The position numbers and the translations under genes were made by a program. The notes under the pieces were generated by a model. The model saw only the letters and a program-made list of their open reading frames with translations. It ran no database searches and had not been told where the DNA came from. A DNA stretch of 20,041 nucleotides from Apostichopus parvimensis (Eukaryota; Echinodermata; Holothuroidea; Aspidochirotida; Stichopodidae): the NCBI GenBank assembly GCA_000934455.1, contig KN885092.1, positions 17,251 through 37,291 of the forward strand, given 5' to 3'. Of the stretch, positions 8,287 through 16,867 are shown one piece after another. Position 1 is the first letter of the stretch. Each line of letters begins with the position of its first letter.

Positions 8287-10144
8287 ATATTCTGGACAGA
8301 TCTAACGAACAATAAATAGTCTTACACTAGGCTGTCATTATGGGTTTCCTTTAAAAAATTGAAGAATTTAGATAACAAGATTACAAGAATAAAGTCCTCC
8401 CTCTATTTGAAGGAGGGAAGCTTTACTTGAAATGCTTGTTTATAACAAATTTGCATCCGAATAAATAATCTGTTATGTATTCAATAAAATTCATTATTCC
8501 TTGCATATATCTGTTATTGGTTACTAAACTTCGACAAAATTGAACATCAATTTTCTCAAACTTTTAATACAAAACAGTACATATTGTAGATTAGTGTAGA
8601 TATGGTGTATCTATTCCCTCTCGAACAAACTCGTTGTTCATTAATTGATGTAACGCCGTCTGAAGGTCATGAATATATGGTTACCGGGGGTGGGGGCAGC
8701 AATCAACAACTACATGTTGAATGCTTATGCACTTCAATTGAAATTATTTGAAAGAGATTGGATTGATGCAAATTACGTAGGTCTAACAGTAAAGTGCGTC
8801 ACAGGCCATGCATGTATGTGATCACTGACTGACCAGGGCGAAAGAGTTTGACTAATGTCTTGTATGCGTGCACACTAAGCAAATTGGGTGCGCGCGCTGC
8901 CTAATCAATGGTTCACATAGTAGGGATTGCGTACGTGCGTCTATGAAACGTGAGTACCATGTCGTCATAAACAGTCGTTTTCAACTAAAACATCTCTGTT
9001 CTCATTCCATAGTCGTCCATAAAAACTCCTACTGAACGGTCTTCTCCGTTTACTGTATGCAGTGTACAAGTCGCAGTTCGTACAAGTCGCTCTTTGTAAC
9101 GTAAATGACCAACCATTCTGATCAGGGTTATTGAAGGAACCGAAAGCCATTTGAACAGGCATGCATGCATGAGAGGTTAGTAATTAACATACTAAACAAT
9201 CTTGTACGTACTTTGTTTATGAAATCGGTTCTTTTTCGTTCTTGCTATGAATAGTATACTACATACATTGTAAAACCCCTGGCTCTGTCGCATAAATATG
9301 ACAACTGCTCCGCAAAAAAAGCTGCGGATATGGTCTGCATATATATGTATATACTATACAGTCACAAAAAACTGTTAAATATGCTAAAATGGCGACAAAT
9401 TCAAATTCAAAAGCTAATCAACGTTTCTTTTTCAGTTTCGGATGATCCATATTCTTAATAATGATAATTTTGTGATAGCTTCCTTTTTCCATGGTGACAT
9501 AGACTTCACTGAAATGTGTTATACCATGATCAGAATCCCTCCATATACATAACCTACTATATAGGGCCTTCTCATATTTCTTACATATCTGCCAATACAC
9601 ATTTTCAATAGAAGCAGTCATTTGCTGACGACTTCATTGCAAAATCACTGCGGGATTTATATGTACACATTTAAACCCCATAAATGGCTAGCACGCACGA
9701 ACAAGGAATGTTTGCAGCTAGCTGCATACGGAAGAACCACCACTTCGGCACCGTATACTAATAATACACCTACTTTCACAACACACAACAGTCGTCAGTA
9801 AACTCATCCGCCAATTTTATATTTACACTTAAAATTCCACTCATTTCTTTTGCCGCTCATCCGACATCTCGACTTCCCCTTATTATCTGCACCATTTCTA
9901 CCAGTAAAAAACCCAAACCTATATGAAACTATCATCCTCGAAACAAAAGAAAACTATTGACTTTTCCCGACGGTTCTCTCGCCCTTGTTCTTACAAGTCT
10001 TATTAATATTACCAACATCAGTAGTATATTATCATTATTATTTTTATTACCTTTATCATTTCAATGAATATTAGTAATTTTAAATATCAGTAGGCCTATT
10101 ATCTTTTTTATCATTACGATGATTACTATATAGGCTTATATATA
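8287..10144. other. Unassigned intergenic DNA
   Basis: There is no supported gene. Small hairpins occur at about 8396-8417 (CCTCC with GGAGG) and 9309-9329 (around an A-run). Three overlapping short frames on the minus strand at 8965-9170, and a 67-codon frame at 9621-9418, lack recognisable motifs or clear splice context. The part 9960-10140 is very AT-rich and of low complexity. Confidence 0.45.
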
Positions 10145-10258
10145 TTTTGCTACAAGCCAAAACAGTCTTGAGTGAGCATTTTTACGTGTATATTGCGTCT
10201 ATAAGGAACGACATAGACGCAGCATAATTTCGGGAATAATTTGTAAATATGTATAATA

Positions 10259-10636
10259 CTCCAAAAGGCAGCCATTCTCCACATAACACACTCAGCCCCA
10301 CGTGAGCACACCAGTCCCCTATTTAAGAAACTCAACTTACTAAAATTGCACGATCTCATTAAAGTTAACCTTGCATTATTTGCCTACAAGACCTGGAATG
10401 GATTACTACCAGCTGCCTTTGACTATTTTTTAACCAGTAACAGAGAGGTAAATAATCATAACACGAGGCATGCTAATCATGCCCACTATAATCTCTATAA
10501 TACCACCATTGGAACTGTAAGCCTACAAAACCCTGCAACAAAAACATGGAATCTTCTTACGAACGATTTAAAGAGTAAAGAGTCAGTCACATCCTTCAAG
10601 AAGTGGTTTTGTAAGGAAATAATAGCTAGTTACTGA
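10259..10636 (+). pseudogene. C-terminal fragment of LINE reverse-transcriptase ORF
   Basis: One open frame runs from the insertion boundary to TGA at 10636, encoding 125 residues. It begins LQKAAILHITHS and includes HTSPLFKKLNLLKLHDL, FAYKTWNGLLPAAFDYF, NHNTRHANH, TKTWNLL and SFKKWF. This series ('LQK.AIR.I', 'T.PLFK.L.IL...D', 'LLP..F', 'YNTR', 'G...WN.LP', 'SFKK.LK') is the usual C terminus after the RT domain in CR1/L2/Jockey-type LINEs. The RT catalytic region itself is missing, so the copy cannot be autonomous. The frame is intact, implying a fairly recent insertion or little time to decay. Confidence 0.8.
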
Positions 10637-10767
10637 CTAAAACTAAATTATACCTGTATGTAATTACTATCATTGAACATTTAATTTGTACTTATATTTA
10701 TGTATATGTATTTATACACATATATATATTTTGTTTTTCTTTTCTTTTCTTTTCTTTCTTCATGCAT

Positions 10768-10813
10768 GGAGTCTTCCACATTGTTAAGCTTTTAAGCTTT
10801 ATGGAAGACTTCC
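10768..10813 (+). repeat. Hairpin in the LINE 3' UTR
   Basis: GGAGTCTTCCA at 10768-10778 pairs with TGGAAGACTTCC at 10802-10813, with one bulged base. The loop contains AAGCTTTTAAGCTT. The position just before the A-rich tail suits a 3' structure recognised by the element's reverse transcriptase, though that role is inferred. Confidence 0.5.
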
Positions 10814-11047
10814 CTCCACTTTGTACTTTTGTGGCAACAAAAAAAAAATAATAAAAAAAAATAATGAGTTGCAAATAGATACCCAGTGTATGCATTTCTA
10901 CAGTCAATAAATAGCTATTAACGATCGGCTATACGCAATTGCAGTGTCGAAGGTATACCGATAGCTATTACCGATAGCTATTACCGACTGGACGACAACG
11001 TGTCGAAGCTACTTAGGCTGTGCTACCATGTTAGCTTATGTACAAGC

Positions 11048-11116
11048 GGCCGTTGGTTTATAGGTATGACTCTCGTTTTGTGTGCGCGAGACCCCGGGTT
11101 CGATTCCCTGTGAACA
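11048..11116 (+). repeat. tRNA-Pro-like core of repeat copy A
   Basis: The stretch resembles metazoan tRNA-Pro: CGTTGGTTTATAGGTATGAC corresponds to the D-arm region with an A box, the anticodon stem starts CTCG, and CCCGGGTTCGATTCC carries a consensus B box. The anticodon arm has extra bases (CTCGTTTTGTGTGCGCGAG) and the acceptor ends do not pair well, so it is a tRNA-derived module rather than a functional tRNA. A T-run follows closely (11118 onward), as in pol III units. Confidence 0.6.
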
Positions 11117-11207
11117 CTTTTTTCTTTTACATTTTTCTCCTTTTTTCTCGATTTGCGCTATTGTTGAACATGCAGCATTTGAATATGTTGCATTTTTACT
11201 ATACTAA

Positions 11208-13455
11208 AACTGAAAACTGCATTTTTTTTTTGGCGTTGAATTCTAACATCCTGACAGAAACACATTGAAAGGTTACTCAAAAGAATAAGGTATCTGATAA
11301 CAATTTAATGCGTGACGTCACTTAGTGAAACGTCGGGCAGATTGAAGCGAGACGGTAATATTATGAAAGATTTACCCATCAAACAGTAAACAAAAAAAAA
11401 ACATTAAAGTCATTATACACAAATAATTTGTGTTCGTGTGTTGTCTGAGTGTGTGTCGGTGTGTCAGGATAAATATTTCGGTGATTTGAATTCTTTCTGG
11501 CGGGATCATGTCTGTTAAATTTCAATTGTAATCTTAGCTACAAGATTTCTCTATATCTTTGTCAACTAATTTTGAACATTACTACGATTCAAGTTGATAA
11601 CAAGCCGATAATTGCTTATCATGAATTCGAGTGAGCGTGACACAATTGCTTGTTACCCAATGGTATACCAGTTCCTAATACCATGGTTACGTACATTAGT
11701 TTACCTCTCACTCATTCCCACAATGGGAGAATCCCTGCTATGGAGAATCCCCTACTAGTGAGCCTCTGTCAATTGTAGTTCATGCGATTGAAAGATTGAA
11801 AAGAGGTGGGCCACGGTTGTATTATTCACTTTCTTTCGATCTAATGTCGTTAATTTTAAATCCATAGAAAGAATCAAGCAGCATGTAAAGCTCTTTTATG
11901 ATTGCATAGAGTGTTTATTTTCAGTTGGAATTTCTAACAAGAATGATTTCCCTTTTAGCATTCCTCCCATTTCATGGAGTATAATTCTTGGATCAACGTA
12001 ATCTCTAATCCTCCAATGACTTGAAACTGAAAGGAAATGCAAAGAATGTTTCTATAGTTCACATGTTCTCATTGGTTTATTCCTTCCTTTTGATTCAGAC
12101 TTACAACAGCTCAAAGAATACTTTGTAACATGATGTTTTTTTTCATGATTAAATAAGTTGCATGAATAAATTTGGTCAGGTGATGAAGTGAAAGTAAAGC
12201 AGAGTTCTGCATGCGTTTTGAATTAATTTTCAAACCCATAATCTATATGAGAGGCGATTCAAATACCTCGTTTCAAATCAGCAGAAGAAGGAGGAAACTT
12301 TATCTTTATTCTGTTCATCGGAAACTTATGCAATTGAATATTTCATTGTCATAGAGATCTAAAAATACAATGTTCAGGGTTCAGTAACGTACCGGCAAAT
12401 GGTATGGGAAGGAGGGGCGGCGGTGAAGGGAGGGTAGCTATGACCATGAAAGGGATGCTATTGCCTCCTATAACTTATGTTTAATATGAGTGATTATAGC
12501 TGTTGATGTAGTCGACCATGTCATAGTGTTGAATTGTATTGCACATATTACAGCTATAAAAACATCCAAACCCCGTCCCCGTCACCGTCCCTTCCTCATT
12601 ACCATTCAGTCTTTCAAAATGCAACAATTGTAAACGACGTAATTAAGTTGGCTACTAATAGATCAAAAGTTGATATTTATAAGATTATTCTAATATTTTG
12701 TATTAAGCTAAATACACACTTATGTATATGTGTGGAACACAGTCATTTGGGGGCGGGCTATCTACGCAAATGCCGCAGTTTCAGAGGATCAATAAACACA
12801 TCAAGTCACTGCGGACTAAACAAAATCTTGTAGATGACGAATTCTCGATCCCCGTGTTTCCCAAATCTACTTGCATAAACTCAAAACCCTATGAATCATG
12901 TTTCGGGTTTCGAATAACCGTGCTATTCAATTTTCCAGCCATTCGGATCCCCAAATAAGATCAGTCACGTGATATTAACGTGTTTCACTTAATAAGCATT
13001 GTCCCTTCCTCATTCAAAACGGTACTGAAATATGTGAATAGGTATTGTTTGTTGAAATTTCAGGCTTAATCCAGTTCATGATCGTCTGCATGGAATACAG
13101 TTGTAAAAGAACACAGCTTACAGCAAGACCTCTCTTGCGAGCATAATCTTAAGCAACCTTTTGTGAATAATAAGATTTCACGGAATCCGTTTGTCTTTTA
13201 CTGCTTGCTTCGAAGTCATCGATAGTATCAGGCCATAAGCCTATTGTACATTTACGTTTTGGAAGGAAACGACATTCTTACTGCTTGCTGCAATGTAAAC
13301 AATGACAAGCGTGAGCTTCTTCTTAATAAAGATATTCAGATCCGTTGTTCTAATGAGAATAAAACAGGATGAATAGAGGTTTCGTTGAAGGCAGTGTCGT
13401 TCAATGTTACCAATAGATTGTATCCAACCAACAATACTAATTTAAGCTCGTAGAA
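11208..13455. other. Unassigned non-coding DNA
   Basis: There is no supported gene or repeat boundary. A perfect TGACGTCA lies at 11313-11320. Two overlapping plus-strand frames at 12534-12958 show no domain and no splice context. Sequence between 11650 and 12350 is plain AT-rich DNA. Confidence 0.45.
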
Positions 13456-13530
13456 AGTTAACTTGCTCAGAGGGTAGAACAGTGGACTGGTAACCTGATG
13501 AACTGAGTTCGACTCCATCAATGGTTGGTT
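13456..13530 (+). repeat. tRNA-Thr-like SINE head or tRNA pseudogene
   Basis: TTGCTCAGAGGGTAGAACA matches a tRNA D arm and A box, AGTGGACTGGTAACC resembles the anticodon arm of tRNA-Thr(GGT), and TGAGTTCGACTCC contains a B box. The anticodon stem is broken (GTGGA does not pair with the following CCTGATG) and the acceptor stem does not close, so it is not a working tRNA. About 120 nt of AT-rich sequence follows, which could be a SINE body, but no second copy is present in this window to define it. Confidence 0.5.
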
Positions 13531-14890
13531 ATCCACGTTTAAAATTTCCTTTTCTCTTTCAGCAGTCCACGCTGAAGTCTTGATATATTAATTCAACCAT
13601 ATAATTTACTAGCTGATGTGATGGCGGATGCTTATGGAGGGTGACGAAAGACTCATTCCTCGTCGGTCGTGTAAATCGTGGCTAGGGTTCAAGACAGGCC
13701 TCTGGCGATAATACCACTGGCTGTGGCATGGTGCTTTTTGTGGCCTAGGATCCCGTACCATGTCTCCCTTGTTGTCGCAAAAGAACCCGGGAGGATGCGC
13801 AGAGGGTCGGTCAAATCGACCAGAAGCGTACTAGGTGGCGTGCGTGAATCCTTGCCTTTGGCCAGAAGTGGGGACACTCTCTGCGACCGGCATGCTTGCA
13901 GCCACCGTCCACTGAATACGTGGCCTGATGAGGCGCTATTCTCCTAAAAGTGAATCTACGGATGCCTTTAAAAGCCATATAATTATTTTATATTAAAAAA
14001 CACCCTGTTTCAAACTAGCGCTATCGAATTCATTAAAAGCCGTTTTTTTTTTCTTGTCACTTTGAAGGTGGAATGAATTTTATTGTAATGGGTTATTTGT
14101 GGTAAGCCAAGCCAAACATTCAAACAGTCATGTGGTTCACAAGGGTTTGTAGGAACTTAACTTAACTCATTGTTTGACATAAATGTGTTGGCAAAGAATT
14201 ACACTACCTACACCAAAACAAGCATTATATTCGTTGCAATGCCAGAGACATACAAGCCAGCAAGACCATGAGAACATTTTAATATACATATAATTCAATC
14301 TATATCACTATTGCAAGAAAACAAAAGTGTCAATATGGTCCCATTCTAAGCCACAGTGTTGTAGCAAATCAGTCTCATACCGGATAGTAGGTAGTTTCGG
14401 AAACAGTGATTCTTAAGAACTTTGTTTGAGATTTACCACAAAAAATACCCCGTATTGTGTTTTGATAACTTCAGGAAAAATTAACTTTGATATGCCGTTG
14501 ACCGTTAAAAACCACTGCTCTCAGTCTAGCTATAGGGTTGTATTCCTATAACACAATTACTTTTTTGTTTTTTTTGTTTTTTGGAATAACCCTTTAAACA
14601 GTTGAGGTTCACTAGTTAAAGTGCCTGGACCTTTTAGTTTAGTACACAGCCCATTAGACTAGTTCCTCAGTTGCACTACAAAACTCAATGGGAAAATTAA
14701 GATTATATGGTCTCAAATGACATGTTTATAATTATTACAAATTTATTTAAGGACAAATAGTGTTGAATGCCATCCAAGGGTGCTCTGTAGCTTATATGAA
14801 GTTTAACGAACATATTCTGGTTGACCTCAAAACCCACGGATTAACATATTCTTTTCACCTGTGCAACTACAGGTTCTACTCTGCTTTCTT
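13531..14890. other. Unassigned DNA with a GC-richer block at 13620-13950
   Basis: The block 13620-13950 is clearly GC-richer than its neighbours and open on both strands (plus 13678-13947, minus 13877-13689), but the predicted peptides match no family I recognise. It may be an old transposon or an unrecognised repeat. The rest, 13950-14890, is AT-rich with no supported feature. Confidence 0.35.
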
Positions 14891-15110
14891 CTCTCCATCC
14901 CTTGTCTACTAATCCCCTTACATCTATATCTTTGTGTTCACCATGCTCATTAACCTGTCTGTATTCTGTGCGTGTTTTTATCCCTTCTGTTACTGTTACT
15001 TGTCATTTTGCCTCTGAAGAAGATCCTGCTAGGATCGAAACGTCAGGCCAACTTACTTTTACACATTCTATTACACAGGCTCTTTAGTGGATAAGCATTT
15101 TGCTAACAGT
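14850..15110 (+). mobile_element. Fragment of a Penelope-like element (possible)
   Basis: The assignment rests on the ribozyme-like motif at 15010-15048 and its 3' continuation (ACACATTCTATTACACAGGC, then GGATAAGCATTTTGCTAAC). In my recollection sequences of this type are widespread at the ends of Penelope-like retroelements in invertebrates. No reverse transcriptase or GIY-YIG endonuclease coding is visible nearby, so at most a terminal fragment remains. The boundaries are approximate. Confidence 0.4.
15010..15048 (+). ncRNA. Hammerhead-ribozyme-like motif (minimal type I)
   Basis: Stem I is GCCT (15010-15013) with AGGC (15045-15048). The core CTGAAGA (15014-15020) fits CUGANGA. Stem II is GATCC (15022-15026) with GGATC (15032-15036) and loop TGCTA. 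GAAA follows at 15037-15040, then CGTC (15041-15044) supplying the cleavage triplet. Helix III would be only ACGT with no loop, as in minimal hammerheads thought to work as dimers through the self-complementary ACGU. One extra A (15021) lies between the core and stem II, which may weaken or abolish activity. Confidence 0.5.
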
Positions 15111-15905
15111 TTTATTTTATTTTGATTTATTTGGATTAACATTAACTATAAGAACTACAATGAGGAGCCAACCTCACCATAAAGTTAGCCTTAACGAATA
15201 CTAGAAGTAAGTATCTTTAACGAAACATATCTAGAAAAATACTGGAATAGCTACAGAAACATTATTGGACTCAAAGTTGTCTGTTTTTTTCTTGGTATTG
15301 TAACGCTAACTCAGTCTAAGATTCTGGGGCGTCCAAATATTCCCTCATGAGGACTGGTGGTGGTATGGAAACAAATGCGGCTTGGATGGTTGTATGTTAG
15401 TAACGACGAGCCTTAAATCTCGCTATTACATGCAAAAGATATAACACATAGATAAACGAGTAAAGAAGAAGCGCTGCGTATATTTCGCAATCTATTACTA
15501 TAACCAGTAAATAACAAACAATACATCGGCACGAAGTCCTCAATAATAGGTAGAAAACATGCACATAAACGAAAATGGTCACAAACGAGGTCTCAATACC
15601 GAAGTAGAGTCCTATAACGATACGTACAAAAGTGTATAAAAGACGAATACAAGACAGATACAAGTACGACCACAATGGTCGGAGCCAGGGCTACTACCGA
15701 ACCAAACGATTCAGAACGGGAGCAAAGACTGGTCACAAGTCTCGAGGTCTGCTTCAGCTGAGCTGGTGAGCAGACATCACGTGACCTGTAATAAATACGT
15801 AATGTAGCCTACGGCAAATAGAGGGCGACAGATATGATGACCAACGGCATCACAGTATTATGACATATCAAAACTAAAATTCTGCTTTATTCATTATTTA
15901 ATTAT
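15111..15905. other. Unassigned DNA
   Basis: No supported gene. A 92-codon minus-strand frame at 15675-15397 encodes a very hydrophobic peptide, but this is explained by the T-rich composition of that strand. No signal for expression or a known membrane family is seen. The part 15660-15790 is GC-richer and may be an old repeat. Confidence 0.4.
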
Positions 15906-16122
15906 GTCTATAGGCAATTGCAGTGAATAAGTCATATACTTCTCGTGTTGAAGCTATATAGTCGCCATAAGCACATGTATTACCTAAATATGATGTCTCG
16001 AAGCTACGTGTTTGGGGTAAATGCCTCCGTCGCGTCTCACTTTATTGCTTCAAGCCAAAACAGGCTCAGGTGAGCATTATTACGTGTAGATTGCGTCTAT
16101 AAGGAACGACATAGACGCTGAT
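15906..16122 (+). repeat. 217-bp direct repeat, first copy
   Basis: This segment and 16562-16778 align end to end over 217 bp with roughly nine in ten bases matching by eye. Both start GTCTATAGGCAATTGCAGTG and end GACATAGACGCTGAT. Each holds the GCGTCTAT/ATAGACGC hairpin (here 16093-16118) and the recurring CGAAGCTA motif. They flank the tRNA-Pro-like unit. Confidence 0.75.
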
Positions 16123-16510
16123 TTCGGGGATAACTTGTAAATATGTATAATGAGTTGCAAATAGATACACCCGTGTACGCATTTCTACGGTCAATAAATA
16201 GCTATTATCGATCGGCCCTACTCAATTGCAGTGATTACGCCATCTGTTTCTCGTGTCGAAGGTATACCGATAGCTATTACCGATTGACTGGACGACAACG
16301 TGTCGAAGCGTACTTAGGCTGTGCTACCATGTTAGCTTATGTACAAACGGCCTGTTGGTTTATAGGTATTGCTCTCGATTTGTGTGCGCGAGATCCCGGG
16401 CTCGATTCCCCGTCAACGTTTTTTCCTTTTACATTTTTTCCTTTTATTTCGATTTGCGCGATTGTTGAACATGCAGCACTTGAATCTGTTGCATTCTAAC
16501 TACTAAAAAA
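16044..16510 (+). repeat. Dispersed repeat with tRNA-Pro-like core, copy B
   Basis: This is the uninterrupted counterpart of 10145-11207 and shows that repeat's structure without the LINE. It carries the hairpin at 16093-16118, the TCAATAAATAGCTATTA block, the tRNA-like core at 16349-16417, T-rich sequence, and the terminal ATGCAGCA/TGTTGCAT hairpin at about 16471-16494. It overlaps the first 217-bp direct repeat at its 5' end. Confidence 0.65.
16349..16417 (+). repeat. tRNA-Pro-like core of repeat copy B
   Basis: This parallels the core in copy A: TGTTGGTTTATAGGTATTGC as D arm and A box, CTCGATTTGTGTGCGCGAG as expanded anticodon arm, and CCCGGGCTCGATTCC as B box with one substitution. The acceptor stem does not pair. 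It is tRNA-derived and not expected to be a functional tRNA. Confidence 0.6.
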
Positions 16511-16561
16511 GGTATAATTTGTTTTTATGTTTTCACGGTCAATAAATAGCTTTTACCGATC

Positions 16562-16778
16562 GTCTATAGGCAATTGCAGTGGATAAGTCATATATTACTC
16601 GTGTCGAAGCTATCTAGTCGCCATAAGCACATGCATTACCTATAGATGATGTCTCGAAGCTACGTGTTAGGGGTAAATGCCCCGTCGCGTCGCATTTTTA
16701 TTGCTACAAGCCAAAACAGGCTCGAGTGAGCATTATTACGTGTAGATTGCGTCTATAAGGAACGACATAGACGCTGAT
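16562..16778 (+). repeat. 217-bp direct repeat, second copy
   Basis: Second copy of the segment at 15906-16122. It is preceded by CGGTCAATAAATAGC (16536), the same block found at 16188 inside copy B, so the array 15888-16778 reads as partial tandem units with a shared head and alternating bodies. Its hairpin lies at 16749-16774. Confidence 0.75.
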
Positions 16779-16838
16779 TGCGTCTTCCGAGTTATTCATA
16801 TTCTTCAAAACCACGTAGAAAGGAGCTATGACAGAAGT

Positions 16839-16867
16839 TTCAAATTTCATTTCAAATGAAATTTGAA
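16839..16867. repeat. 29-bp perfect palindrome
   Basis: Two 14-bp perfect inverted arms are separated by one base (C at 16853). The arm begins TTCAAATTTCATTT. It lies about 60 bp beyond the second direct repeat. It could be a fold-back end or a chance AT-rich palindrome. Confidence 0.6.

Larger units (their letters stand above)
10258..10860 (+). mobile_element. 5'-truncated LINE (CR1/L2/Jockey-like) insertion
   Basis: The insertion is bounded by ATAAT at 10253-10257 and ATAAT at 10861-10865, a 5-bp target-site duplication. The unfilled paralog near 16141-16160 reads straight through as GTATAATGAGTTG. The insert holds the C-terminal end of a non-LTR retrotransposon reverse-transcriptase ORF, a roughly 220-nt 3' UTR with a TTTTC microsatellite at about 10736-10757, an imperfect hairpin, and an A-rich tail (AATAATAAAAAAAA). 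Severe 5' truncation with an A-rich 3' end is typical of target-primed reverse transcription. The clade is inferred from the protein end only. Confidence 0.8.
10145..11207 (+). repeat. Dispersed repeat with tRNA-Pro-like core, copy A (LINE-interrupted)
   Basis: Copy A occupies 10145-10257 and 10866-11207. It aligns over its length with 16044-16510, sharing blocks such as ACAAGCCAAAACAG, TAAGGAACGACATAGACGC, GAGTTGCAAATAGATAC, TCAATAAATAGCTATTA and GCTACCATGTTAGCTTATG. The LINE at 10258-10860 splits it. A perfect GCGTCTAT/ATAGACGC hairpin lies at 10195-10220, a tRNA-like core at 11048-11116, and a terminal hairpin at 11170-11193 (ATGCAGCA with TGTTGCAT, one wobble). A 13-bp motif, GATAGCTATTACC, is doubled at about 10969-10994 in this copy only. 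It may be a SINE, or a larger non-autonomous element that has absorbed one. Confidence 0.65.

Noticed and set aside
8965-9170. Overlapping minus-strand frames as a possible exon
   Set aside because: Frames overlap each other, no known family is recognisable and clear splice sites are missing.
9418-9621. 67-codon minus-strand frame
   Set aside because: No motif, no leader and no splice context; length is within chance for this window.
11326-11335. GAAACGTC as a second hammerhead core
   Set aside because: The preceding CUGANGA core and stem II are absent, so only the short 3' motif matches by chance.
15397-15675. Hydrophobic 92-codon minus-strand frame as a membrane protein
   Set aside because: Hydrophobicity follows from the T-rich composition of that strand; there is no charge pattern or family motif to support a real protein.
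11048-16417. Functional tRNA-Pro genes
   Set aside because: Both cores have an expanded anticodon arm and unpaired acceptor ends, so they are tRNA-derived repeats.
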